Of a stretch of 64,000 bases of DNA, positions 1 to 9,598 are shown piece after piece; within the stretch, counting starts at the first letter, position 1, and each line of letters starts with the position of its first letter. The DNA lies in assembly GCA_018401435.1 (NCBI GenBank), contig JAGYJW010000006.1, positions 124,001 to 188,000 of the forward strand, given 5' to 3'. The translations under genes were made by a program, and so were the position numbers. The DNA comes from Deltaproteobacteria bacterium (GTDB lineage Bacteria > Myxococcota_A > UBA796 > UBA2385). Under the pieces are notes generated by a model that was not told where the DNA came from, did not search any database, and worked only from the letters and a program-made list of their open reading frames with translations.

Positions 1-719
1 GCGGCCACATCGGCGGGGGGCGGCGGCACATATTCCAGGTGGAGGCGGGCGAGGTCGTGTGGATTATCGCCTTCAAAAGGGCGTTTTCCAGTCAGCAGCC
101 GGTAGATCAACACGCCCAGCGAATAGAGGTCGGAGCGGGCGTCCACCGTGCCCCCGGTGAGCTGTTCGGGGGGCGCATAGGCAAAGGTGCCCACAAACTC
201 GCCATGGCGGGTGATCTCGTCCTGGGCGCGCATCCACCGGGCGGTGCCGAAGTCCAACAGTCGCGCCGCGCCGTCGGGCAATACCATCACATTGGAGGAT
301 TTCAGATCGCGGTGAATGATGCCGCGATCGTGCAGATAGGCCAGCGCAGCGGCGATCTCGCGGGCGATGCGCAGCACCTCGGCCGTGCGGCGCGGGGTGC
401 CCGGTCGGCCCAGGGCCTTGGCGTAGACCTGGGCGGGTTGGCCGTCGAGCAGCTCCATGGTGAGCCAGGGCAGCCCGCCCTCGGTGATGCCGAAACGGTA
501 GACCCGCACGATGTGGGGGTGATCGAGGCGCGTGAGGGCCTGGTACTCGCGGAGAAAGCGGGGGCGGGCCAGGCCGCGCTGGGTGAGCAGCTTGGCGGCC
601 ATGCGCTGGCCCGTCTCGTCGTCTTCGACCTCGTAGACCGAGGCCATGCCCCCCCGTGCCAAGGCGGAGATCACCTTGTAGGGCCCGATTCGGTCCGGCG
701 TGGGGGGGGCCTGGCTCAT
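1..719 (-). CDS. Serine/threonine protein kinase, N-terminal part (runs off the window)
   Basis: Eukaryotic-type (Hanks) protein kinase; the gene starts with ATG at 719 and continues past base 1, so only about 239 codons are visible. The sequence begins MSQAPPTPDRIGPYKV. It shows a glycine-rich loop (ARGGMASVYEV), the ATP-anchoring lysine (MAAKLL), the catalytic loop HRDLKSSN, DFGTARW, and a PPEQ version of the APE motif in the activation segment. All catalytic residues are present, so an active kinase is expected, in contrast to the pseudokinase at 40585-43953. Such kinases usually carry a C-terminal sensor or TPR part, which lies outside the window. It is divergent from the surface-protein gene at 860; the 140-base gap must hold both promoters. 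Function beyond Ser/Thr phosphorylation cannot be told. Confidence 0.93.
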   Translation of the reverse strand, partial: MSQAPPTPDRIGPYKVISALARGGMASVYEVEDDETGQRMAAKLLTQRGLARPRFLREYQALTRLDHPHIVRVYRFGITEGGLPWLTMELLDGQPAQVYAKALGRPGTPRRTAEVLRIAREIAAALAYLHDRGIIHRDLKSSNVMVLPDGAARLLDFGTARWMRAQDEITRHGEFVGTFAYAPPEQLTGGTVDARSDLYSLGVLIYRLLTGKRPFEGDNPHDLARLHLEYVPPPPADVA

Positions 720-859
720 AGGCGGAGGCTATCGCATGGGATCATTTGAGGCCGGGCCCTCATGCCCGCTTCACCTTCCTCCGTTTCCACGATCGACCAG
801 CGCGTCGGGCTCCACGGGAGGGGTGCTGCCGGCTGAGTCTCAACAGGACGGAGGAAACC

Positions 860-2929
860 ATGCGCATTCTCACCTTGCTCGCCCTCAGCACCCCCAGCCT
901 CGCCGCCGCCGCCACCTTTGAGGTGAGCGCCGAAGAGAAGGAGGGCTACGTCAGCCTCGAGGACGCCCTCGCGGCGGCCGTCTCGGGCGATGACATCAAG
1001 CTCAGCCCCGGAAGCTACGGCGACCTGGTGATCGATGACGGGCGCAGCCTGGTCATCGCCGGAACGGGCGCAACCACCACCTTTCGTTCGGTCGTCGTGG
1101 ACAGCCACAACACCGAGCTGACCCTGCGGGACGTGGCGCTGGAAGGCGGCGTCACCGGCGCCGAGATCCGCGGCGGCTCGCTGAACCTCGAGAGCGTCCG
1201 CATCCGCGGCTTCGGCCAGCCCGGCGCGGCCGGCGCGGCCATCATCGCCCGGCCGTCCAGCCGCCTGAACGCGGTCGGCGTCTCCATCAGCGAGGTGCAC
1301 AGCCTCCGTGGCGCCGTGCAGGTCTTCCAGGACGCCACCGTCTCCATGACCTCCTCGGTCTTCAGCAGCAACGGCGCAGAGCAGGACGGCGGCGCCATCT
1401 TCAGCCAGGGCGGCACGCTGTCGGTCCGCTCCTCCATGTTCAATGGCAACAGCGCCGGCGGCAGCGGCGGCGCCATCGCCGTGGTCGGCGGCCTCGTCGA
1501 GATCGAAGACACCGTCTTCACTTCCAGCCTGGCCCACCTCGGCGGCGCCCTGCTGGTGGATGGCACCGGTGTGGTGGCCATCTCCGACTCCACCTTTGAT
1601 GGCAACTCTGCCGAGGTGGGCGGCCACATCTACCTGGCCGGCGGCCGGGTGAGCAGCGACCGCGACGTCTATACGGCCGGTTCGGCCCGGATGGGCGGCG
1701 CTGTGGCCATGGACGGCGGCAACGGCATCTTCAGCAATAGCCGCATGAGCCACCAGGGCCCCGCCGAGCAGGGCGGCGCCGTCTACATCATGGATGGCGA
1801 CCTCACCCTCCTCTTCTCGGTGCTCTACCGCAACGCCGCCCAGATTGGCGGTGGCGTGGCCCAGTCCGGCGGCAAGGTGCTGATGCGCGGCGTCATCGCC
1901 GCCCGCAACCAGGGTGAGGCCCTGGCCACCGCCGGCGGCGAGGCCACCTTCGACCAGAGCCTGGTCTGGCAGAACGAGGGCCTGGATGGCGACGACGTGC
2001 TCGGGCTCCCGGTCCCCAACACCGTGATCACCGGCCCCCCGGGCTTTGTGGCCGCCGAGCTGGGTGACTTCAACCTCTCCACCGGCTCCCCCGGCCTCGA
2101 CTTTGGCGTGGGTGGGGCCGCCGACCCCGACGGCACCCCCGCGGATATGGGCCTCTATGGTGGACCCTCGGCCTATCCCCTCGAGGACAAGGATGGCGAC
2201 GGCTATGTGCGCGGTCGGGACTGCGACGACAGCGACCCCGAGGTCAACGAGGGCATGGTCGAGCATTGGTACGATGGCATCGACGCCAACTGCGACCGCC
2301 TCGACGACTTCGACCAAGACGGTGATGGCGAGCGCGCCGCGGGCTTTGGTGGGGCCGACTGCGACGACACCGACCCCTTGGTCTTCCCCGGCGCCTTCGA
2401 GCTGGCCGGCGACAAGCTGGACGCCGACTGCGACGGCCTGTCGGACCCCGACATGGACGGCGATGGCTGGGGCAGCGGCATGGACTGCGACGACCTCAAC
2501 CCCAACGTCCGGCCCGACGCGACCGAGATCTGGTATGATGGCGTGGACAGCGACTGCGATGGCCACTCCGACTTCGACAAGGACGGTGACGGCTACGACA
2601 GCATCCTGTTTGGTGGCCTGGACTGCGACGACGAAGACCCCTTCCGCAGCCCCATGACCGCCGAGATCATCGGCGATGGCATCGACCAGGACTGTGACGG
2701 CGCCGACCTCGAAGCCGCCCAGGGCGAAGAGGTGGCCGAGTCCCGCACCGTCGAGCCCTCCAAGGACGCCGATGTCGCCCCCGAGGCCGATCCCTTCGCC
2801 CAGCCCCGGTCCCGCGACATGACCACCACCGGCTGCAGCACCACCGGCGGCCTGAACGGCACCGGCCTGGGCGGCCTCGCCCTCTTCGCCGGCCTGATGG
2901 GCCTCTTCGGCCGCCGCCGGCAGGACTGA
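860..2929 (+). CDS. Secreted parallel beta-helix protein with MopE-type Ca-binding repeats and MYXO-CTERM tail
   Basis: A 689-residue exported protein. The start at 860 follows GGAGGAAA and opens a signal peptide (MRILTLLALSTPSLAAAA); an in-frame ATG at 746 has no such leader. Residues of about 25-430 form a right-handed parallel beta-helix of the polymorphic outer membrane type, with many GGAI/GGAV turns. Residues of about 440-620 contain four MopE-like repeats of the form DxDGDG...DCDD...P followed by DGIDxNCDG, a pattern that binds calcium. The C-terminus has a Cys motif (TTGCSTTGG), a glycine-rich hydrophobic helix and RRR, the layout of the MYXO-CTERM sorting signal of myxobacteria. Likely displayed on the cell surface. 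No enzymatic role can be assigned. A perfect hairpin follows the stop codon. Confidence 0.93.
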   Translation: MRILTLLALSTPSLAAAATFEVSAEEKEGYVSLEDALAAAVSGDDIKLSPGSYGDLVIDDGRSLVIAGTGATTTFRSVVVDSHNTELTLRDVALEGGVTGAEIRGGSLNLESVRIRGFGQPGAAGAAIIARPSSRLNAVGVSISEVHSLRGAVQVFQDATVSMTSSVFSSNGAEQDGGAIFSQGGTLSVRSSMFNGNSAGGSGGAIAVVGGLVEIEDTVFTSSLAHLGGALLVDGTGVVAISDSTFDGNSAEVGGHIYLAGGRVSSDRDVYTAGSARMGGAVAMDGGNGIFSNSRMSHQGPAEQGGAVYIMDGDLTLLFSVLYRNAAQIGGGVAQSGGKVLMRGVIAARNQGEALATAGGEATFDQSLVWQNEGLDGDDVLGLPVPNTVITGPPGFVAAELGDFNLSTGSPGLDFGVGGAADPDGTPADMGLYGGPSAYPLEDKDGDGYVRGRDCDDSDPEVNEGMVEHWYDGIDANCDRLDDFDQDGDGERAAGFGGADCDDTDPLVFPGAFELAGDKLDADCDGLSDPDMDGDGWGSGMDCDDLNPNVRPDATEIWYDGVDSDCDGHSDFDKDGDGYDSILFGGLDCDDEDPFRSPMTAEIIGDGIDQDCDGADLEAAQGEEVAESRTVEPSKDADVAPEADPFAQPRSRDMTTTGCSTTGGLNGTGLGGLALFAGLMGLFGRRRQD

Positions 2930-2946
2930 GTCGGGCAGCTTGCTTG

Positions 2947-2970
2947 GGGCCGGGGGCCTTCCCCCGGCCC
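2947..2970. terminator. Perfect 10-bp hairpin between convergent genes
   Basis: GGGCCGGGGG (2947-2956), a CCTT loop and CCCCCGGCCC (2961-2970) form a perfect stem between the stop codons of the convergent genes ending at 2929 (+) and 2991 (-). There is no T-tract on the plus side, so this is a terminator-like structure that could serve both directions rather than a textbook intrinsic terminator. Confidence 0.6.
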
Positions 2971-2990
2971 TTCGCCGTTGGATCCACCCG

Positions 2991-4445
2991 CTACCAGGGC
3001 GGGATGGGTGGGGCGTCGGGGTGTAGGCGCCCCGACCAGTCCATGGCCCCCCCGATGGCGGTGGGCGGGGGCTGGGTGGCCAGCCAGGCCCGCGCCGCTT
3101 GCCGATCGGCAAAGGAGAGCGCGACCCAACCCTGCCCCGAATCCAGGGGCGAGAGGGGGCCACGGCAGGCCTCATACCCGTTGACGATGAGCACCAGGCC
3201 ACCGTTCTCGGCCATGCGCAAGCCATCGGGATCCTGCCCTTGCAGCACCGCCGCCAGCACCACCGGCGCCGACTCCAGGCCCACGGGGTGGCCAAAGTAG
3301 ACGGCGTCCACCCAGACCGGCCCGGGCAGCAGGGCGAGCTTGCGGGCCAAGGCGTCCGCCTCTGCCGCGGGCGGCGCAGCAGGGAGCAGCGGCTGGCGCG
3401 GCAGCCAGTCCACCCCGCACAGGCCGACCCACACCAGGGGCAGCAGGGGGAAGCGGGAGAGGCCCACGGCGGCGGCCACCGCCAGGGCGGGCATGGCGAG
3501 GCGCAGGTGGTAGGGCCGCAGGCTGTGGGCCAGCAGCCCCAAGGCCAGGACACCCAGCAGGCTGCCCAGGGCCCAGCGTCGAAGCCCGCGCCCCGGCGCG
3601 TCTTGGCGGGGGAGCAGCAGCAGCAGGCCCAATGCCAGGGCCGGCCAGGGCAGCCAGCCCTCCACCAGGATACGGTCATTGGCGGCCCGGCGCAGCATCT
3701 CGCGGAGGGGCGTCTCTGCCTCTGCGCTGCCGCTGGCCACACGGGCCCAGCAGGCCCAGGCCCCTGGCCCGCAGTCCGCCAGCCAGGCGAGGTGGTGCAG
3801 CCGAGGCAACAAGAAGAGCAAGCCCAGGGCCAGGGTGAGGCGCCGCTCGGTGGTGGAGAGGGACGGCCCGAGCAGCGGCGCGCAGAGCAAGGCCCCCAGG
3901 CCCGCCCCTGCGGCGAAGGGGTGCTGCCCTGTGGCGGCCAGCAGGCTCAGGCCGGCGAGGGCGAGGCCCCCGCGGCGGCCCCGCAGGGCCAGGGCGCCCC
4001 CCACGGTGGCCAGGGCCAGCAGCTCTGGGGCGCCATATCCCCGAAAAGCCACGATCAAGGTGTCGATCAGGCCTGGATCCAGCGCGACCACCACCCCCGC
4101 GGCCAGGGCGGCGGGGAAGCGCCCGCGGGCCTCGGCCAGCAGCCAGGCCGCCAGCCCGCACAAGGGGGCCACCAGGGCGCCCAGGGCGAAGCGCAGCCGC
4201 AGCAGGCCCTGCAAGGAGTCGGCCAGGGGCAGCAGCGGCAAGACCATCAGCCAGAGGCTGTGGCCGCCTTCAGGGTTGGGCGGATGGGGCAGACCGCCGC
4301 CCCGCAGCAGCCCCAAGGCGGCCAGGAACTGACCCAGGCTGTCGCTGCCCACGGTGGCCGCCGGCAGGCCCCGCAGGCGCATGCCCCAGGCCAGGGCCCA
4401 CAGGGCCAGCAGGAGGATCAGCAGCAGGGCGTGCGGGCGCTTCAC
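2991..4445 (-). CDS. Polytopic membrane protein, GT-C glycosyltransferase-like
   Basis: A 484-residue integral membrane protein with a GTG start at 4445. It opens with a strong transmembrane helix (ALLLILLLALWALAW) and carries roughly ten hydrophobic, Leu/Ala-rich segments to about residue 330. A soluble C-terminal part of about 130 residues follows, including GPVWVDAVYFGHPVGL and ending in prolines. The layout (helix, periplasmic loop with GSDSLGQ, many helices, C-terminal soluble domain) resembles GT-C-type glycosyltransferases and related membrane proteins such as the one at 32312-34024, but I see no diagnostic metal or lipid-phosphate motif. Function unknown. The isc genes lie upstream on the same strand after a 28-base gap, so co-transcription with them is possible. 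Confidence 0.75.
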   Translation of the reverse strand: MKRPHALLLILLLALWALAWGMRLRGLPAATVGSDSLGQFLAALGLLRGGGLPHPPNPEGGHSLWLMVLPLLPLADSLQGLLRLRFALGALVAPLCGLAAWLLAEARGRFPAALAAGVVVALDPGLIDTLIVAFRGYGAPELLALATVGGALALRGRRGGLALAGLSLLAATGQHPFAAGAGLGALLCAPLLGPSLSTTERRLTLALGLLFLLPRLHHLAWLADCGPGAWACWARVASGSAEAETPLREMLRRAANDRILVEGWLPWPALALGLLLLLPRQDAPGRGLRRWALGSLLGVLALGLLAHSLRPYHLRLAMPALAVAAAVGLSRFPLLPLVWVGLCGVDWLPRQPLLPAAPPAAEADALARKLALLPGPVWVDAVYFGHPVGLESAPVVLAAVLQGQDPDGLRMAENGGLVLIVNGYEACRGPLSPLDSGQGWVALSFADRQAARAWLATQPPPTAIGGAMDWSGRLHPDAPPIPPW

Positions 4446-4473
4446 CCGGCGAGTCTAGCCCGTGGCGCCCGCT

Positions 4474-6312
4474 TCAGCGCAGGCCCAGGGCCTTGGCCAC
4501 CTCGTCGGTGTTCTTGCCGCCGATGGCCAGGGCCAGGTCGCGTTCGATGCGGCGCTGGGCAAAGGCGGCGGACCTCTCGTCCACCCGCTGGCCCAGCTCG
4601 CGGATGCGCTGGCGGTCGCCGGCCTTGAGCGCGGCGTCCAGCTCGTCGGAGAGGGCGGTCAAGACCGCGCCTTCGTCGCCTTGCAGCAAGGCGGCGTCGC
4701 GGTCCAGCGCCTTGCGCATATGGTGCAGGATCTGCTCGCCCTCCACCCGGGCGGCGATCAGCAGGCGCTCATCGATGTCCTCCTCGGCGTGGTCGATGGC
4801 GTCTTCCAGCATGGCCTCGATCTCGTCGTCATTCAGCCCATAGGTGGGCTTGACCTCGACCACGGCCTGCTCTTCGGTGAATTCTTCGGTGGCCGACACC
4901 TTGAGGATGCCATCGGCGTCCACCGTGAACTCCACCCGGATCCGGGGCACGCCGGCGATCAAGGACGGCAGGTTGCCCAGCTTGAAGCGGGCCAGGCTGC
5001 GGTTGTCCCGGGCCAGCTCGCGCTCGCCTTGCACCACGTGAATGTCGACGGCGGTCTGGCCGTCCACATGGGTGGTGAAGGTCTGGGTGGCGGTGGCGGG
5101 GATGGCCGTCGTGCGGGGGATCAGGCGCTCCACCGCGCCGCCCATGGTCTCGATGCCCAGCGACAGCGGCACCACATCGACCAGCAGGAGATCCTCGGCC
5201 AGCTCGCTGGTGCCGCTGAGCAGGTCGGCCTGCACCGCCGCACCCATGGCCACCACCTGGTCGGGGTCGAGATCGCAGTGGGGCTCGCGTTCAAAGAGCT
5301 GACGCACATAGTCGCGCACCAGCGGCACCCGGGTGGAGCCGCCCACCAGCACCACCTCTTGGATGTCGGCGGGGGTCAGGCCGGCGTCGGAGAGGGCACG
5401 CCTGCAGGCGACGCCCGTGCGGTCGACCGTGCTGCGGATCAGGGCCTCGAAGGTGGCCCGGTCCAGGGTGGCCTCGACCGCCTTTCCGGCCAGCTCCACC
5501 GAGATGACGGTGCTCTCGGCATCGCTGAGGGCCCGTTTGGCGGCCTCGGCCGCCCGGATGGCCCGGCGCCAGGTCAAGGCGTCGGGGGCGTCGATACCCA
5601 CCTGCCGCAGCAGCAGCCCCGCCAGGGCCTGGTCGAAGTCGTCGCCGCCCAGGTGGGTGTCGCCGGCGGTGGACAGCACCTGGAAAACCCCGTCGTCCAG
5701 CTCGAGGATGGACACGTCGAAGGTGCCGCCCCCCAGGTCGTAGACGGCCACCCGCTGCCCGGTCTGGGCCTTGTTGAGGCCATAGGCCAGGGCCGCGGCG
5801 GTGGGCTCGTTGAGCAGGCGCAGGACGTTGATTCCGGCCAGGCGGGCGGCGTCTCGGGTGGCCTGGCGCTGGGCGTCGTCAAAGTAGGCGGGCACGGTGA
5901 TCACGGCCCCGCCGGGCCGGCTGAACAGGCACTCCTCGGCCCGAGCGTGCAGCAGCCGCAGGATGAAGCTGCTGATCTCCATCGGGGTGACGGCGTTGGG
6001 CCCCACCTGGAAGCGCACGACGCGGTCGTCGCCGGGCATCAAGGGGTAGTGGAAGAGCTTGGCGTCGTCGGCCACCTCGGCCGGCGCGCGGCCCATGAAG
6101 CGCTTGACGCTGGTGAAGGTGACGCCGTCGGGTTCGCCCGCAGCGGCCAGGGCTGGCCAGCCCACGGACCTGGGCACGCCGTCATCGCCAAAGCGCACGG
6201 CGGAAGGCAGCAGGGCGCGGTCGTCGTCGTCGAGCAGCACCCGGGGCTTGCCGTTGAGGACCACGGCCACCAGCGAGTGGGTCGTGCCGAGATCGATGCC
6301 GATATTCGCCAT
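4474..6312 (-). CDS. hscA: Fe-S assembly Hsp70 chaperone HscA
   Basis: A 612-residue Hsp70, close to the usual HscA length of about 616. It hydrolyses ATP to help release the Fe-S cluster from IscU. Visible signatures are [10 protein letters not shown] at residues 5-14, [11 protein letters not shown], the phosphate loop [19 protein letters not shown] and [11 protein letters not shown], followed by a substrate-binding domain and a helical lid with an arginine-rich C-terminus. I call it HscA and not DnaK because it is the last Fe-S gene of an isc operon containing hscB, and because IscU here carries the LPPVK sequence recognised by HscA. The region N-terminal to the first nucleotide-binding motif is short, without the longer lead of E. 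coli HscA. It starts 45 bases after hscB ends. Confidence 0.93.
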   Translation of the reverse strand: MANIGIDLGTTHSLVAVVLNGKPRVLLDDDDRALLPSAVRFGDDGVPRSVGWPALAAAGEPDGVTFTSVKRFMGRAPAEVADDAKLFHYPLMPGDDRVVRFQVGPNAVTPMEISSFILRLLHARAEECLFSRPGGAVITVPAYFDDAQRQATRDAARLAGINVLRLLNEPTAAALAYGLNKAQTGQRVAVYDLGGGTFDVSILELDDGVFQVLSTAGDTHLGGDDFDQALAGLLLRQVGIDAPDALTWRRAIRAAEAAKRALSDAESTVISVELAGKAVEATLDRATFEALIRSTVDRTGVACRRALSDAGLTPADIQEVVLVGGSTRVPLVRDYVRQLFEREPHCDLDPDQVVAMGAAVQADLLSGTSELAEDLLLVDVVPLSLGIETMGGAVERLIPRTTAIPATATQTFTTHVDGQTAVDIHVVQGERELARDNRSLARFKLGNLPSLIAGVPRIRVEFTVDADGILKVSATEEFTEEQAVVEVKPTYGLNDDEIEAMLEDAIDHAEEDIDERLLIAARVEGEQILHHMRKALDRDAALLQGDEGAVLTALSDELDAALKAGDRQRIRELGQRVDERSAAFAQRRIERDLALAIGGKNTDEVAKALGLR

Positions 6313-6357
6313 GGGGGTCTCCGTGGGCGCAGGGGGTCGCGGGCGGGGTGGGGCGGC

Positions 6358-6945
6358 TCAGCGCGGGCCGGCGATCTGCGCGAGGGTCTTGTCGAGGTAG
6401 CGGATGCGGGCGAGGGTGGGCTCGACCGAAGCGAGGGCGGCGGGGTCGCGGGCGCCTGCCGGGCCGCTATCCTCCCAGGCGTCCATTGCGAGATTGAGGT
6501 CCTGCAGCGCATCTTCGAGCTGCTGGTGCGCGGCCTTTCCGGCGGCCTCCGGGTCCTGGCCCGCCAGCATCTGCAGGTCGAAGATGGCCTCCAGAAAGTC
6601 GGGATCGAGCTTGGGGCCGCCGTCTTCGGCGGGCTCGGCCCGTCCGGTGGCCAGGTAGTGGGCGCGCATGCGGGGGTCGAGCAGGACCCGCCGGGCCTCG
6701 TTGATGGTGGCGGTCCACTGCAGGCTCATGCGCCGCTCCACCGCGGACTTGCTGGCAAAGCGGTCGGGGTGCACCTTGCGCGACACCGCCCGCCAGGCGG
6801 TGGTCAGCGCCGCCGCGTCGATGCGCCAGGCGGGCTGCAGGCCCAGGGCCTGAAAGAGGCCGAGGTCGGGCCGCGGGGGTGAAATGGCCCCACAGCCGGC
6901 GCAAACGGCGCCTTGCACCGGCTCGTGGCAGCGCCAGCAGGTCAT
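6358..6945 (-). CDS. hscB: J-domain co-chaperone HscB with N-terminal zinc ribbon
   Basis: A 195-residue co-chaperone that brings IscU to HscA and stimulates its ATPase. Residues 1-20 hold two Cys pairs (MTCWRC and VCAGCG), a zinc-ribbon-like knuckle absent from E. coli HscB but known in the human mitochondrial HSCB protein. A J-domain follows with the invariant HPD tripeptide (KVHPDRF, near residue 60), then the C-terminal three-helix region that binds IscU (DFLEAIFDLQMLAG and onward). It lies between iscA and hscA on the same strand. The Cys knuckle may allow metal sensing or regulate dimer contacts, which is inference from the human protein. Confidence 0.92.
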   Translation of the reverse strand: MTCWRCHEPVQGAVCAGCGAISPPRPDLGLFQALGLQPAWRIDAAALTTAWRAVSRKVHPDRFASKSAVERRMSLQWTATINEARRVLLDPRMRAHYLATGRAEPAEDGGPKLDPDFLEAIFDLQMLAGQDPEAAGKAAHQQLEDALQDLNLAMDAWEDSGPAGARDPAALASVEPTLARIRYLDKTLAQIAGPR

Positions 6946-6991
6946 GGTCGCGGCTCTCCGGGCCTGCGGGCGCTGGGCGCCCGGGCCAAAG

Positions 6992-7324
6992 TCACAGGGT
7001 GAAGGAGTCGCCGCAGGAGCAGGAGCGGGACGAGAGTGGGTTTCGAAAGACGAAGCCCGTCTTGACCATGGTCTTTTCGAAGTCCAGCTCGGAGCCGTTG
7101 ACGAAGAGGTAGCTCTTGCGGTCCACCGCCAGGGTCACATCCTGCTCGTCGAAGCGGAAGACCTTGTCCTTGGGATCGGGCTGGTCGACCAGGTCGAGCC
7201 AGTAGGTCAGGCCCGAGCAGCCGCCGCCGCGCACGCCGACGCGCAGGACGGCCTCGGGGGTCTGGCGCCGCTTCTTGAGCTTCTGCACTCGCTCTGCGGC
7301 GGCTTCACTGATGGTGATGGCCAT
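6992..7324 (-). CDS. iscA: A-type Fe-S carrier IscA (HesB/SufA/ErpA family)
   Basis: A 110-residue A-type carrier; start at 7324 (MAITISEAAAERV) rather than an in-frame ATG at 7357 that would add an unconserved leader running back towards iscU. It contains the three conserved cysteines: one in GGGCSGLTYWL and two in the C-terminal SCSCGDSF (usual form CGCGESF). Members hold iron or a 2Fe-2S/4Fe-4S cluster and pass it on to apo-enzymes. Position between iscU and hscB supports IscA. Sequence alone does not exclude ErpA-like target preference. Confidence 0.92.
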   Translation of the reverse strand: MAITISEAAAERVQKLKKRRQTPEAVLRVGVRGGGCSGLTYWLDLVDQPDPKDKVFRFDEQDVTLAVDRKSYLFVNGSELDFEKTMVKTGFVFRNPLSSRSCSCGDSFTL

Positions 7325-7381
7325 ATCGGTCTCCGTGCGCCCCCAAATTGGGGGCAAGGCGCTGAACGGCTGCGGGCTTTG

Positions 7382-7780
7382 CTACTCCGCGGCCTGCTGG
7401 CTGGCACGCTTGGCGCGGTAGTCGGCGATGGCCGCCTTGATGGCGTCTTCGGCCAGCACCGAACAGTGGATCTTGACTGGGGGCAGGGCCAGCTCGCGGG
7501 CGATCAGCGAGTTCTCGATGGTCTCGGCCTCGTCGATGCTCTTGCCCTTCACCATGGTCGTCACCAGGGAGCTGGAGGCGATGGCCGACCCGCAACCAAA
7601 GGTCTTGAAGCGGGCGTCTTCGATGATGCCGTCATCGTTGATCTTGAGCTGGAGCTTCATCACGTCGCCGCAGGCGGGGGCGCCGACCAGGCCGGTGCCC
7701 ACCTGGGGGTCGCTCTTGTCCATGCTGCCCACATTCTGCGGGTTCTCGTAGTGGTCGATGACCTTCTGGCTGTAGGCCAT
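7382..7780 (-). CDS. iscU: Fe-S cluster scaffold IscU
   Basis: A 132-residue scaffold on which IscS-derived sulfur and iron assemble into a cluster. The three ligand cysteines are in APACGDVM (near 37), FGCGSAIASSS (near 63) and KIHCSVLAE (near 106). The HscA recognition peptide LPPVK lies just before the third cysteine. The aspartate that speeds cluster transfer is present in PACGD. It starts with ATG at 7780, 46 bases after iscS, with a GGAGG-type ribosome site in the gap. An ordinary, complete IscU. Confidence 0.96.
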   Translation of the reverse strand: MAYSQKVIDHYENPQNVGSMDKSDPQVGTGLVGAPACGDVMKLQLKINDDGIIEDARFKTFGCGSAIASSSLVTTMVKGKSIDEAETIENSLIARELALPPVKIHCSVLAEDAIKAAIADYRAKRASQQAAE

Positions 7781-7826
7781 GGGGGCCTCCGGGGGTGCTG
7801 GGTGTTCGAAGGGGAGCTGCGGGAGG

Positions 7827-9050
7827 TCAGTGCGCGGTCCAGGAGATGCTCTTGAGGTCGATGCCTTCCTTGACCATCTCGTAGAGGGGGCTCATCTCCC
7901 GCAAGAAGCGGGTCTTTTCGGTGATGTGGGCGACCGCCCAGTCCACCTCCTCCACCGTGTTGAAGCGGCCGAGGCCGAAGCGGATGGAGGTGTGGGCCAG
8001 CTCGACATCCACGCCCATGGCCCGGAGCACGTAGCTGGGCTCCAGGCTGGCCGAGGTGCAGGCCGAACCCGAGGAGCAGGCGATCTCCTTGATGCCCATC
8101 ATCATGGCCTCGCCCTCGACATAGGCGAAGCTGACGTTGAGGTTGTTGGGCAGGCGGTGCTCCCAGGAGCCGTTGAGGTAGAGCTCGTCCAGGCCGGCCT
8201 GAAGGCCCGTCCACAGCCGGTCGCGCAGGCCGCGCACCCGGTCGATCTCGCCATTGCTGAGGTCGGCCTTGGCCAGCTCGGCAGCCTTGCCCAGACCGAC
8301 GATCTGGTGGGTGGGCAGGGTGCCCGACCGCATGCCGCGCTCGTGGCCGCCGCCATCGATGAGGGCCTGCAGGCGCACCCGCGGCCGACCGCGGCGCACA
8401 TAGAGCGCGCCGATGCCCTTGGGGCCATACATCTTGTGGGCGGAGATGCTGACCAGGTCCACATTCATGGCGGTCACATCAAAGGGCACCCGGCCCAGGC
8501 CCTGCACCGCGTCGCAATGGAAGAGCACGCCCTTCTCGCGGCAGATCTCGCCGATCCTGGCGATGGGCTGCAGGACGCCGATCTCGTTGTTGGCCAGCAT
8601 GACGCTGACCAGCGTGGTGTCGTCGCGAATGGCCGCCCGCAGCTCATCGAGGTTGATCAGGCCCTCGGCGTCCACCGGCAGGTAGGTGATCTCCCAGCCG
8701 TCGCGCTCCAAGGCGTGGCAGGAGTCCAGCACCGCCTTGTGTTCGGTGGTGACGGTGATGATGTGCTTGCCCTTGCTGGCGTACTGGTAGGCCACGCCCT
8801 TGATGGCGAGGTTGTCGGACTCCGTCGCCCCCGAGGTGAAGACGATCTCTTTGGCGGATGCGCCGATGAGGTCGGCGACCTGCTCCCGGCCGATCTCGAC
8901 CCCCTCATTGGCCGCCCAGCCAAAGGCGTGGGTGCGGCTGGCGGGGTTGCCATAGTGCTGGGTCAGGTAGGGCAGCATCGCCTCCACCACCCGGGGGTCG
9001 GTGGGGTTGGTGGCGTTGTTGTCCAGGTAGATGGGGAAGCTGAGGGTCAT
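7827..9050 (-). CDS. iscS: Cysteine desulfurase IscS
   Basis: A 407-residue PLP enzyme that removes sulfur from L-cysteine and hands it to IscU and other acceptors. It begins with the family sequence [14 protein letters not shown]. The PLP lysine is in [12 protein letters not shown], the histidine in TTEHKAVLD, and the active-site cysteine is in the long mobile loop [17 protein letters not shown] typical of group I (IscS/NifS) enzymes. The C-terminal [10 protein letters not shown] resembles the IscU-binding tail of IscS. It follows the MerR-type gene by 14 bases, suggesting one transcript. Confidence 0.96.
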   Translation of the reverse strand: MTLSFPIYLDNNATNPTDPRVVEAMLPYLTQHYGNPASRTHAFGWAANEGVEIGREQVADLIGASAKEIVFTSGATESDNLAIKGVAYQYASKGKHIITVTTEHKAVLDSCHALERDGWEITYLPVDAEGLINLDELRAAIRDDTTLVSVMLANNEIGVLQPIARIGEICREKGVLFHCDAVQGLGRVPFDVTAMNVDLVSISAHKMYGPKGIGALYVRRGRPRVRLQALIDGGGHERGMRSGTLPTHQIVGLGKAAELAKADLSNGEIDRVRGLRDRLWTGLQAGLDELYLNGSWEHRLPNNLNVSFAYVEGEAMMMGIKEIACSSGSACTSASLEPSYVLRAMGVDVELAHTSIRFGLGRFNTVEEVDWAVAHITEKTRFLREMSPLYEMVKEGIDLKSISWTAH

Positions 9051-9064
9051 GGGTCCTTCTGGGA

Positions 9065-9580
9065 TCAGGCCGGGTCGTGGATCGCGGCCACCATCGCCGG
9101 CGGATGGGTGTCCTGATGGGGGGTCTCGTCGCAGGCGCGGCAGGCCGTGCGCGGGGTCACGGGGTCGCAGCTGTGGCAGCCCTGCAGGTAGCTCAAGCTC
9201 TCTTGAAGCTCGTTTTCCAGGCTGCGGAGGCGTTCGATGGTCTGGCGGGTCTCCACCAGCTTCTTGGCGTAGAAGCCGCGCAGCTGGTGCATGGCGGCCG
9301 GGCCGAGGGTCTCGGAGCGCAGGGTGCTGAGGAAGTCCTGGATCTCTTTGAGGGAGAAGCCCAGGTCTTGCAAGCGGTCGATCCAGTGGATGCGCACCAG
9401 GGCCGAGGCGTCGTATTGGCGGAAGCCGCCCTTGGTGCGCTGGGCGGGCTCGAGCAGGCCCAGCTCTTCATAGAAGTGCAAGGCCCGCACCGTCTTGCCC
9501 GACTGATCGGCGAGCTGGCCCACGCGCAGCAGGTTGTCGCTGCTGTCGGGGGTCGGGCTGGGGCGGGGCTTGGTTGCCAT
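9065..9580 (-). CDS. MerR-family regulator with C-terminal cysteine cluster, heads the isc operon
   Basis: A 171-residue MerR-type transcription factor. Residues of about 17-85 are the winged-helix domain ([20 protein letters not shown], then [15 protein letters not shown]), followed by a dimerisation helix. After the helix come four cysteines in two CxxC pairs (CHSCDP and CRACDE, about residues 136-152), a plausible site for a metal or an Fe-S cluster. It sits where Rrf2-family IscR normally stands, 14 bases before iscS, and has an imperfect 16-bp palindrome 19-34 bases before its start codon. Inference: it senses Fe-S or redox status and controls itself and the isc operon. SoxR binds its cluster with a C-terminal CX2CXCX5C; the spacing here differs, so this is not simply SoxR. 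Confidence 0.88.
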   Translation of the reverse strand: MATKPRPSPTPDSSDNLLRVGQLADQSGKTVRALHFYEELGLLEPAQRTKGGFRQYDASALVRIHWIDRLQDLGFSLKEIQDFLSTLRSETLGPAAMHQLRGFYAKKLVETRQTIERLRSLENELQESLSYLQGCHSCDPVTPRTACRACDETPHQDTHPPAMVAAIHDPA

Positions 9581-9598
9581 CCCTCCCGGACTAACCGA

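Noticed and set aside
860..2929. Dockerin or cellulosome protein from the DxDGDG repeats.
   Set aside because: The repeats have the DCDD...DGIDxNCDG form of MopE, not the dockerin pair, and no cohesin is seen.
4474..6312. DnaK instead of HscA.
   Set aside because: Context (iscU with LPPVK, hscB) and the short N-terminus favour HscA.
4462..6882. An 806-codon open frame on the plus strand opposite hscA/hscB.
   Set aside because: It is a shadow of the Hsp70 and J-domain genes; repeated Gly/His/Gln-rich translation without leader or motif. High G+C gives long antisense frames.
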